From: Psilocybe azurescens
Lineage: Eukaryota > Basidiomycota > Agaricomycetes > Agaricales > Agrocybaceae
NCBI GenBank assembly: GCA_023853785.1
Contig: JAJIRX010000850.1
Coordinates: 1 to 44,582, forward strand
Direction of reading: 5' to 3'
DNA: 44,582 bases
Below the pieces are notes generated by a model. That model did not search any database. It was not told the DNA's origin and saw nothing but the letters and a program-made list of their open reading frames with translations. A program made the translations under genes and the position numbers. Position 1 is the stretch's first letter. Every line of letters begins with the position of its first letter. This document shows positions 9,987-19,886 of the stretch, one piece after another.

Positions 9987-11222
9987 TCAATGTGTGCCCA
10001 CACCAACCAAAACCACGAAACAACCAACCCTAGAACCTGACGGTGCTCCTGCTCCTGCTCCCTCGTGAAGACGTCTCCTCGTCCGATCCATCAATCGGTT
10101 AAACGACATCTTGATGTCTTCAATGGTAACCAGCCGTGCCTTTCTCCTCAGTCTAAGGGTATGTAAGTTTGGCCTGACTGTCGCTTGTCTGTCTGTATCT
10201 GTGTCTGCGTCTATGTCGATATCGTCGGTATTGAGTCTACTATTTGACACATCCTGGTGAATACCACCCATGACCACGGCGCGAATTAACGTAGAGTCAG
10301 AATCCAAGTCCAAATCCAAGCCTGGATTTATTTTCATCGCCACTGAGGCAGAACTTCCGGTGCGTCCTACCAGTGCTCCTGCGACCGTGTGCTCTTCTGG
10401 GACTCTAACGTCAATGGTCAACGCAGAAAGCATCGGGAAAAGTCCGGTATCCGCCAGAGTCTCGTCCAGGCCGGCCAATATGTTCGGAGCATCCCTCGCT
10501 TTCTCTTTTTTTCTTCTCTTTGCCCTTGCCTATCCCACCCGCCTTAGCCTCAGATTCAGATTCAGATCCAGATCCAGACCGAGAGCCTTGAACCTGATCA
10601 CGATCACGATCATCACCAATGGAGCTCCGCAAAAGATCATCCCAAGCTCTTTCTCCCCCAAATACGAGACGTCCACCACAAACGTCACCGCCCTGACACC
10701 AGAGGGGCCTTCGCCTTCGCGAGCAGTTCTCAGAAGCCCGCACCACTCCTCCGTTATGCGGTCCCATATCTCGTGCTTCCTGGCGTTCGGGAACGATATA
10801 GCAATTGAGAGGTGCCCGAGACGTGTGAGATGGCGGAGCGTGGCGCGGGTGGACGAGATGTCGACGTCGACGTCCCAACGGGGTGCTATACGATCTAAAT
10901 CAACGCGCACGCAGTTAGTGAGACCGCAAACTATATTATGGGAACATGACGACGACGGTGGAGGGGTTGAAGAAGTACTGCGCTCGAAAAACGACGTTAC
11001 TCTGAACAGACTATGTCCCAGCGCGTGCTCCGACTGGCTGACGCTGAGCCGGCGCAGGCTCTTCTCGGCGCGGGATATGACATCCCAGACCGCGTTCATG
11101 GTGTGCACGTTGAAGTCGATAGTGAGGTCCTGCAGCCTTGATATATCGAGCATAAACACCGGGGGGCCAGCATGAAGACGTCAATCTGGGACGAAGAGAA
11201 GGACGCTCAGTCGAGGTAGACA
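9987..11222 (-). pseudogene. 3' half of F-box-like gene, truncated duplicate
   Basis: Minus-strand paralogue of the 3' part of the gene at 17710-19886. The segment 11159-10530 is open and reads MLDISRLQDLTIDFNVHTMN, then a leucine-rich stretch. The next part, with LADTGLFPMLSALTIDV, continues on 10478-9987 in another frame. The N-terminal F-box-like half is absent: homology stops abruptly at 11222/19132 and unrelated DNA follows. This copy is open across a stretch that is frameshifted in the longer copy (three T versus four near 10895/18793 on the coding strand), so the pair helps locate errors. With no start region it is presumably not expressed as a functional protein. Confidence 0.7.
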
Positions 11223-11490
11223 GGACCTGCTTGCGGCAGTTATGCAGGCGCAAGACACCATGACTGCTCACCGGACCATGGTCCATGTCTGGGATATTGC
11301 TACGGGCACGTTAATTGGCAACCAACAGATCGAAGATGCGTGTAAGCCTGGTCTCACCCCTGTCTCACCCCTTGCTCATCGTCCGCGCGCGCGACTGAGA
11401 TCACGCTTATGTTCTCGATCATCACCTGACCCCGACATACAATTTTACATCTCTCCATACCTTCGTTCCTTGTCTCTTACCACAGGACGT
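11223..11490 (+). pseudogene. Scrap of a WD-repeat-like gene at a duplication joint
   Basis: Between the truncated F-box-like copy and the start of the R2 unit lies unique DNA. Its plus strand encodes VHVWDIATGTLIGN (near 11281-11322), which resembles one blade of a WD40 repeat, followed by a plausible donor and a pyrimidine-rich stretch ending CCACAG (about 11485). It is too short to identify further. It is probably a leftover exon captured at the rearrangement breakpoint. Confidence 0.35.
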
Positions 11491-11882
11491 GAGCCATAAC
11501 AAAGCTATTACCTGGTATTCTGCTCGACGACTCAGACAATTAAGTATCACGGTAATGTTGGGCTCACGGCGCTCGCCATATAATCACTGACGTCCTGTGT
11601 TCGTGACGCATCCTGCCAGAAGTCTTACGTACTGTCGAAGAATTTGGTGATTTCAACCATGTCCGGTTTCTAGGACCTCTGCGACGCAGCCCAAGGCCCC
11701 AAGCTGTGTGGGAATGATGTAAGTTGCCAATACGTTATACTACTGTGACCGAGTCCCAAGTCTCACCGTAACTTGTTGATGACCAAAACTAGTTCATTAG
11801 CGTTGTCTGCCAGGTACATAAGGGCTTGTCGCTCACTGCCAGGGCGCAGAAGGCAGCATCACGACCCCAACCCAACCAGAAC

Positions 11883-13568
11883 ATGGACGCGTTCGAAGGC
11901 GACGGCCCAGCGCAGGTCCCAATGAAGTTGCCGAGTTCAGTCTTCCTCCCTCACCGGTCCTATTTGGGATGGAAAAGTATGTTCATGTTCATTTCGTAAC
12001 TGAATCTATCGAGCATTGTTGACCGCTTGCATTTAGTCGTCGTGACTTTGTTTCATTTGATGTCGAGTTCGTCGACCGTCTACCGCCTGGTTCACCGTTA
12101 TCGAATACGACGGCTGTGGTGGGATGACTACATTCTGCTAGGCGCCCTAGTTCTCGACTTCGTATATTGGCCAATCTACTGGGCACGGTTCCCTACTACA
12201 GGCGAGGAACTCAATCATATCTGTCTATGCTCAATCATTCTGACTCACACTTGGCAGAACATCCATCGAAACAGTTTCTAAACACCCAACGCATTTTGAA
12301 TGCATATTGGCTGACACTCTTTCCTTACATTTTGCTCATTGGGTATGATGGCTTCATACTAATGGTAACCATGTCTGATCGTTCTGATGCCTCCAGGGCC
12401 ACACGAGCAGCCATGGCTTTGGCGTTTGCTAGGATTTTCCCGCCGAGGCACGCGGCGCGCCGATGGGCTTTCACTCTCCTGATATTCATGGTTCTCTCAG
12501 GTCTTGCCACTCTTTTTCACGACATTAACCTGCAAGGCAGCCTCCGCGCTGTTGGTGACTGCCGAAATGACACATTGCATGATGGTTTTCGGATACGTGC
12601 CTTTGAAGCATGTTCTATTTTTTCTGGGTGAGTGTACAATCATTCGTCTTTAGTCGTCCGCTTCTTCCTATTACTGAGTATACTCTCCTCCATTTCACGT
12701 AGACAATTTTGTTTGCAATATTCTACTTATTATTATGCCGCTCGTTATTTTCTGGCGTATAAAACTTCCTCCCACAGAACGTCGCCTTATTCTGATATTC
12801 TTTTGCGGGAGTGTTTTGCCACTGTTAGGATCAACTGCATACCTAATCATTGCCAATCGCCGGACGGTCTTCAATCTGGGGCCGGACAGGCCCCTCGTAA
12901 ATCTAGGATTAGGAGCTGTTAATGTAAATAACTCCTGTTTTTCAAGCAGTGGATAATTGTTACTCATTGAATTATCTTAATAGGTATCCATGGGGTTTAT
13001 GTCATGTAATCTGGCGGTCCTGTCGACGTGTTTTTATCGGGCTCTTAACAGATTTCGTAACCGACAGCGTACCGCGGTGGTCCAAAATCAAAATCCAAAC
13101 CCCGTCGCACCAGCCCCAGAACCCCTGGTGGCTGAATGCAATTGCATGACCAGTGATCATATTATACCTCTGTCGCTGACCGAGATTTCAACTACTTATA
13201 CTGCCTGGCGCTCAAACCCGACTCGCTCGCGACGAGATACCGACCTGCATGATATGCTGGATTCCTTTCATCCAAGTGACGTAGCAGACTCGACCGTTGG
13301 TTCCAGTGCACGAAAGTATAACATTTCATCTTGGTCATTCCTGACCAACTCATCGAAATCACAAAAATCCAAGCTTTCGGCATCCGATCTGGAGGATTCG
13401 GAAGAATTTGATCTCACCTCTTTCGGGGCTACCTCATACGAATCCGAATCTGTAAAAGAACAGTCAAGCAGTGCAGGTTCTTCGGGAAAGCGATCTAATG
13501 GTCCAACCTCTTCGCAAGAGCAGTCCAGTAGCGGTACGCCGAGTCAATCACGTTTAAGTGCATCATAA
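11883..13568 (+). pseudogene. Fungal rhodopsin-like membrane protein, copy R2
   Basis: Same family and exon plan as R1: 11883-11976, 12037-12201, 12258-12342, 12397-12627, 12703-12923, 12984-13568. Exon 5 keeps the base missing from R1 and reads through to LGPDRPLVNLGLGAVN. In exon 4 the T run at 12513-12517 plus the next base is two bases shorter than in R1, which breaks the frame before the later helices. From about 11810 to 12290 it looks identical to R1, whereas its last exon and 3' flank match R3. It has the serine-rich tail ending SQSRLSAS. Likely a pseudogene or an error-containing copy. Confidence 0.7.
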
Positions 13569-13982
13569 TTTCTCTCAAGATGGACCACTGATCCAAAAAG
13601 CGTGATCCATCCTGTCCTCCTACGTGCTAAATATCAAATGCTTCATCTTACACCAGCTCTTTCATTTGTACACATACTACACACACACTGCATTATGCAA
13701 GATTAATTATGAAATAAATGGGGCTTTGGCAATCATGTTAATATCCACGCATAAGCAACGACAAAAGCGAGCTCAATAAGCATGGCGAAATCGCAGCTTT
13801 GGATAGTTTCCGCCTCTGTTGGTTTAGAGCATTCCAAGAATTCTCTTGTCTAAATATATGCCGCAGTCATGACGTAGGATATTCCGACACTACAAGCATT
13901 GAAGAGTGTTTAGCAGTGGGGTATCATCGAGATGAACTTAGGGTCTGTTCGGTATCCATTATTTGCATTGAATATGAAAGTG
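13569..13982. other. 3' flank of R2, no gene seen
   Basis: Non-coding. Closely matches the flank of R3 at 17093-17470, including a motif run around AATAAATGGGGCTTTGGCAA. R1 has lost about 330 bp of this flank. Homology ends near 13940, where GGGTCTGTTCGG begins. Confidence 0.6.
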
Positions 13983-13984
13983 TA

Positions 13985-14712
13985 AGGTAGACGACTTTCA
14001 TAATCGACCAACGTCACGTGTACACTGTGACATCGTCCAAAACAGGTAACTTTTAGTAAAATGCGTTTCATGTACGATTCCAGATGGCCTATTGTACCAT
14101 AAGGACCTAGCTTTTGTAGATAAATGCCTCTTACACGTGAATTAACAAAATTTTGGAGAAAAACTAAATTTGGTGGAGATAGAAAAATAGGTTTACACCA
14201 GTATACAATTAATTAAGCCGACTACAATCGCGACGCTTCTGGAAAGCAATTTTCATTCCCTCCTGTATTTCTCATGCGTAAAAGAGAAGAGCAGCGCTTG
14301 CAAGTACACAGAATGGGCCAAAATCATCAGTGCAGGACCTTTTTCTGGCCTTTCTCCTCCAGATTTTGTCCCATTCTGTGTATTTGAAGTGCTGCTCTTC
14401 TCTTTTTATGCATGAGAAATACAGGAGGGAATGAAAATTGCTTTTCCAGAAGCGTCGCGATTGTAGTCGGCTTAATTAATTGCATACTGGTGGTATAAAC
14501 TGTATTTTTCTATCTCCTCTACCAAATTTGGTTTTTCTCCAAAATTTCTGTTGATTCACGTGTTAGAGACATTTATCTACAAAAGCTAGGTCCTTATGGC
14601 ACGATAGGCCCTCTAGAATCGCACATAAAACGCATTTTTACCAAAGGTTACCTATTTTGGACGACGTGACAGTATTCACGTGACGTTAGTCGATTATGAA
14701 AGTCGTCTACCT
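13985..14712. mobile_element. 728-bp palindromic (foldback/MITE-like) element
   Basis: Two arms of about 340 bp are inverted copies of each other at roughly 90% identity by eye, separated by a loop of about 40 bp (near 14326-14362). The outer ends are AGGTAGACGACTTTCATAAT and its complement, and each end abuts TA (13983-13984 and 14713-14714), as for Tc1/mariner-class insertions. There is no coding capacity. It lies exactly between the R2 and R3 units. The sequence just outside (GGGTCTGTTCGGTATCC at 13941) resembles the start of a different DNA transposon, so the true left boundary might lie further out. Confidence 0.75.
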
Positions 14713-14714
14713 TA

Positions 14715-15410
14715 TATAGATTTGATGGCAACCGGATTACTCCGACGGTTGCCTAATCAAGTAGCACTGTCACGTACGCCTTATCAGTTAATCTCCAGGC
14801 ATCTTATCATTGCGCTCACCTTCCTCCATGCATCCTCCACAAGAAACGCGGCAGTGACAGTTAGTACTAGCTGCAACACATATCATCAGTGTTATTGGTA
14901 TCTTTACTACATTGTATGCCTCTCCACTGTAATGGAAACGCTAAAATTTGTATCTGAGGAGGATCATTCCTATCTGGATAGATCCCTCACTGTAAACGTG
15001 TTTGAGCACCATGGCCAGGCTCCTGGCTGCTTACCTGGTTCTTTACGCGACGACTCAGACGACAAAGTATCACGGCAAAGTCGGGCTTGCGGAACTTGCC
15101 ATATGTCTCATGTGTTCATCGACCAAAAGCCATGCATACTGTCATAGAGTTTCTGGGGACCTCTGCCCACTGTGTGGGAATGACGTAAGTCGCAATAAGT
15201 GCACGTACGGCCGAATCCAAGTCTCAGCCACCCTGGATGAGTTGCTTCAACTGGTATTTTGATGAACAGAACTAATTCATTCATCGGATTGGTTACTTAA
15301 GGCCTCGGGTAATAAATGTCAAAACCCTTTTGCTTGAGCTTCGAACCACCCCGCTTGCCACTATAGCTCACTGCTGATAAGTGGGCAGCCTTCACGAGCG
15401 GAATCAGGGC
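14715..15410. other. 5' flank of R3, no confident gene
   Basis: About 700 bp before the R3 start. The part from about 15040 aligns loosely with the flanks upstream of R1 and R2 (for example CGACGACTCAGAC and TGTGTGGGAATGA) but is much more diverged. Open frames of 86-155 codons here do not resemble a known family and are not conserved in the other copies. Confidence 0.5.
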
Positions 15411-17092
15411 ATGGATTCGTTGGTATTCGATGGCCCAGCGGCGCAGATCCCAATAAAATTGCCGAGTTCAATCTTCCTCCCTCGTAGGTCTTATCTGGGA
15501 TGGAAAAGTATGTTCACATTCATTTAATTAATAACTGAATCCATTGACCATTGTTGACAGTTGTTGTTACCCTGTTTCATTTACTGTCGAGTTCGTCGAC
15601 CGTCTACCGCCTGGTTCACCGCTATCGAATACGACGACTGTGGTGGGATGACTACATTTTGCTAGGCGCCCTGGTTCTCGATTTTGTATATTGGCCAATC
15701 TACTGGGCGCGGTTCCCGACTCCAGGCGAGGGACTCAATCATATCTGTCTATGCTCAATCATTCTGACTCACACTTGACAGAACATCCATCGAAACAGTT
15801 TCTAAATACCCAACGCATTTTGAATGCATATTGGCTGACAATATTTCCTTACATTTTGCTCATTGGGTATAATAGCTCCATATTAATATAATGGTGACCA
15901 TATCTGACTGTTCTGATGCTCCAGGGCCACACGAGCAGCCATGGCTTTGGCGTTTGCTAGGATTTTCCCGCCGAAGCACGCGGCGCGCCGATGGGCTTTC
16001 ACTCTCGTGGTATTCATGGTTCTCTCAGGTCTTGCCACTCTTTTTTTTTACGACATTAACCTGCAAAGCAGCCTCCGCACTGCTGGTGGCTGTTGAAATG
16101 ACGCATTGTATGACAGTTTTCAGATACGTGCCTTTGAAGCATGTTCTATTTTTCCTGGGTGAGTGTACAACCATTCGTCTTTAGTCCTCCGCTTCTTCCT
16201 ATTACTGAGTATGTTCCCTCCGTTTCACGTAGCCGATCTTGTTTGCGACAGTCTACTTATTATTACGCCGCTCGTTATTTTCTGGCGTATAAAACTTCCT
16301 CCCACCAAACGCCGTCTTATTTTGATATTCTTTGCGGAAACGTTCTGACATTGTTAGGAGCAATTTCATACATAACTATTGGAAGCACCAAGACGGTTTT
16401 CGCTCTTGGGCCGGACAGGCCTCTCGTAAATCTAGGATTAGGAGCTGTTAATGTGAATAACTCTTGTTTTTCAAGCAGTGGATAAGTGTTACTCATTGAA
16501 TTATCTTGATAGGTGTCCATGGGGTTTATGTCATGTAATCTGGTGGTCCTGTCAACGTGTTTTTATCGCGCCCTTAACAGATATCGTAACCGACAGCGTA
16601 CCACGGTTGTCCAAAATCAAAATCCCGTTGCGCCAGCCCCAGAACCCCTGGTGGCTGAATGCAATTGCATGACCAGTGATCATATCACTCCTCTGTCGCT
16701 GACCGAGATTTCAACTACTTATACTGCCTGGCGCTCAAACTCGACTCGCTCGCGACGAGATACCGACCTGCATGATATGCTGGATTCCTTTCATCCAAGT
16801 GACGTAGCAGACTCGACCGCTGGGCCCAGTGCACAAAAAGTCTACCGCTTCATCTTGGTCATTCCCGACCAATTCGTCGAAATCACAAAAATCCAAGCTT
16901 TCGGCATCCGTTCAGGAGAATTCGGAAGAATTTGATCTCACCTCTTTCGAGTCTCCCTCATACGAATCCGAATCTGTAAAAGAACAGTCAAGCAGTGCAG
17001 GTTCTTCGGGAAAGCGATCTAATGGTCCAACCTCTTCGCAAGAGCAGTCCAGTAGCGGTACGCCGAGTCAATCACGTTTAAGTGCATCATAA
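15411..17092 (+). pseudogene. Fungal rhodopsin-like membrane protein, copy R3
   Basis: The most diverged copy (starts MDSLVFDGPAAQIPIKLPSS). Proposed exons: 15411-15507, 15561 to about 15725, about 15785-15866, 15925-16158, 16233-16452, 16513-17092. It carries several lesions: nine T at 16041-16049 where R1 has eight, one T missing near 16331 that leads to a TGA in exon 5, and an extra base near 16839 that shifts the serine-rich tail. The helix signatures RRLWWDDYILLGALVLDFVY and PLVIFWRIKLPP are preserved. Four frame problems in one copy make a pseudogene the likeliest reading. Confidence 0.72.
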
Positions 17093-17709
17093 TTTCTCTC
17101 AAGATGGACCACCGATCCAAAAGCGTGATCCATCCTATCCTCCTACGTGCTAAATATCAAATGTTTCGTCTTACAGCAGCTCTTTCATTTGTACATATAC
17201 TACAACACACACTGTATTATTCAAGACTAATTATAAAATAAATAGGGCTTTGGCAATCATGTTAATATCCACGCATAAGCAACGACAAAAGCGAGCTCTA
17301 CAAGCATGGCGAAATTGCAGCTTTGGATAGTTTCCGCCTCTGTCAGTTTAGAGTATTTCCAAAAATTCTCCTGTCTAAATATATACCGCAGTCGCGACGT
17401 AGGATATTCCGATACCCACCAGATAACTACAAGCGTTGGAGAAGTTTAGCAGTGGGGTATCATTGATATCAACTTAGACTTCTACCGGCTCTTAAGGCTA
17501 TCGCCATGCAAAATATTATCTCCAATTTTCAAGGCAAAGAGTCATTACGGGTATTTTCGTTATTTGAAAACAACTACTCCACAAACTGAACCAGTTTACA
17601 GCTAGTTATTGCAGAAGCAGAGGACGAAATCTCGTCAAATCACCCTTTCGTTGGTGTTTTCTTCCCATGATCTCCTCACCGGAGTCAATATGACAGCCCT
17701 TCATTCTCC
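17093..17709. other. R3 3' flank and relic shared with R1
   Basis: Non-coding flank matching R2 up to about 17470, then the counterpart of the coding-like relic after R1 (9590-9790) with an in-frame stop. The segment 17690-17870 parallels 9800-9985, the joint between the R unit and the minus-strand F-box-like gene, so the R plus F arrangement was duplicated as one block. Confidence 0.55.
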
Positions 17710-19886
17710 TTATTTTATACAGAGTCGAAGTACTATAGCTAAAGCAATGATGTCTTCTTGTGGGGCCACACTTCCATTCCAAACACGACACCTTGTAATG
17801 TTGAGAGGTCCAATACAATTTCGATGGAGCAAACAAGATGGACGACGTTTACTCATAGTATAGTGCTTACTTTCAATGTGTACCCACACCAACCAGAACC
17901 ACGAAACAACCAGCCCTAGAACCCGACGGTGCTCCCGCTCCTGCTCCTGGCCCTCGCGAAGACGCCGCCTCGTCCGATCCATCATTCGGTTAACCGCCAT
18001 CTTGATGTCTTCAATGGTAACCGGCCGCGCCTTTCTCCTCAGTCTAAGGGAATGCAAGTTTGGCCTGACTGCCGCTTGTCGGTCTGTGTCTGCGTCGATG
18101 TCGATGTCGTCGGTATCGAGTCTACTACTCGACACATCCCGGTGATTACCACCCATGACCACGGCGCGACTTGACGTAGCGTCAGTCTCCGCGTCCAAAT
18201 CCGAGCCTGGATTTGTGTTCGCCGCCACTGAGGCGGAACTTCCGGTACGTCCTACCAGTGCCCCTGCGATCGTGTGCGCTTCTGGGGTTCTAACGTCCAT
18301 CGTCACCGCAGAAAGCATCGGGAAGAGTCCCGTATCCGCCAGAGTCTCGTTTAGACCAGCCAATATGTTCGGAGCATGGTCCCTCGCTTTCTCTTTTTTT
18401 CTTCTCTTTGCCTTTGCCTTTGCCTTTGCCATTCGCCTTAGCCTCAGACTCAGATTCAGATCCAGATCCAGACCGAGAGCCTTGCACCTGATCACGATCA
18501 CGCCCATCACCAGTAGTAGCGCTCCGCAAAAAGACCATCCCGAGCTCTTTCTCCCCAAATACGAGACGTCCACTACCACCGTCACCGCTCTGACACCAGA
18601 GGGCCTTCGCCGTCGCGCGCCGTTCTCAGAAGCGCACACCACTCCCCGCTATGCGCTCCCATATCTCGCGCTTCCGGGTGTTCGGCAGCGATATGGTGAT
18701 CGAGAGGTGCGCGAGACGTGTGAGACGGCGGAGCGTGGCGCGCGTAGACGCGATGTCGGCGTCGACGTCCCAATGGGGTGCTATAACATCTAAAATCAAC
18801 GCGCACGCGGTCAGTGAGACCCCAAACTATATCATGGGAATACGACGACGACGACGAGGGTGGGGGGTTGAAGACGTACTGCGCTCGAAAAACGACGTTA
18901 CTCTGAACAGACTGTGTCCCAGCGCGTGCTCCGACTGGCCGACGCTGAGCCGGCGCAGGCTCTTCTCGGCGCGGGATATGATGTCCCAGACCGCGTTCAG
19001 GGTGTGTACGTTGAAGTCGATAGTGAGGTCCTGCAATCTTGATATATCGAGCATGAACACCGGAGGGGCTAGCATGAAAATGTCAATCTGGGACGAAGCG
19101 AAGGCCGCTCTGTCGAGGTAGATAGGACCTCGCCTCTCCACCTGATCCTGCGGGGAACGTGGATCGGGGAATGGATATCTACTTCTCTTCCTTCTTCGCT
19201 GTCATGTCTTGACATGGGCCCGGCCTGCGCCTTGCCAGTCATAAACGATGCGGCTGCGGCAGCAGCAGCAGCAGGATTCGGATTAGCGAATAAGACATCC
19301 CGAACATGCAGCTCCCTCAGCCCCGACCCCCACACCCATTCAGCACGCCCAGCGGCACCCTCCTAATCCCCTCCAAATACAACACCCGCAAACTTGCGCG
19401 CCCGCACAGCGCGCCCATCGCCCCCGCGAAGCGGCGGCTCAGGCCCTGCCACCAGGCCGGCTCCGCGAAGTGCAGCCCGAAGCACGCGATGTTGGGCAGG
19501 AGCTCCAGGAGGCGTGCGAATGCGGGGTGCTCGCATGTGAATAAGGAGGAGACGGTGGCGTTGCCGCGCTGGTGCAGGTGATATGGAGAGCCGGGCTCGA
19601 GGATGTGGACGGTGCGCACGAGGGGCGCGAGGTGCGGGTTCGCGGAGATGAGGCGGTGGAATTTGATGAAGAGGGCGCGGCCTGCGGATGAGGCTTGAGC
19701 TTGATTTGGATTTAGATTTTGGTGCTTCCGCATATCGAACGACCGGTACAGATGCGGGCGGCAGAGGAAGAGGAAGGCGGAGCTGATGAGGGACCATGTT
19801 CTGAGCATCTCCATGTCGCCATTGTCCTTGTAGATATCGATGATGGATATCAGGATATCCAGCGGGAGGGAAGGGCGCGAGGACAT
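17710..19886 (-). pseudogene. F-box-like / leucine-rich protein gene, longer copy
   Basis: Starts at ATG 19886 with SLPLDILISIIDIY and TWSLISSAFLFLCRPHLYRS, the F-box-like head common in agaricomycetes; such proteins bind Skp1 and present substrates to SCF ubiquitin ligases. Leucine-rich stretches follow (FARLLELLPNIACFGLHF, MLDISRLQDLTIDFNVHTLN), then a basic low-complexity run (AKAKAKAKRRKKEKA, about 18400) and LADTGLFPMLSAVTMDV. Frames change near 19322 (G run), around 19150-19210 (possible short intron) and near 18793 (four T versus three in the paralogue). The last part is open from 18642 to 17710. The C-terminus is uncertain because the two paralogues end in different frames. It may be a real gene with consensus indels or a decaying one. 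Confidence 0.65.

Noticed and set aside
10270..11175. 301-codon plus-strand open frame
   Set aside because: It lies opposite the F-box-like duplicate. The minus strand matches its paralogue at the protein level, while this frame is Arg/Ser-rich and without family features.
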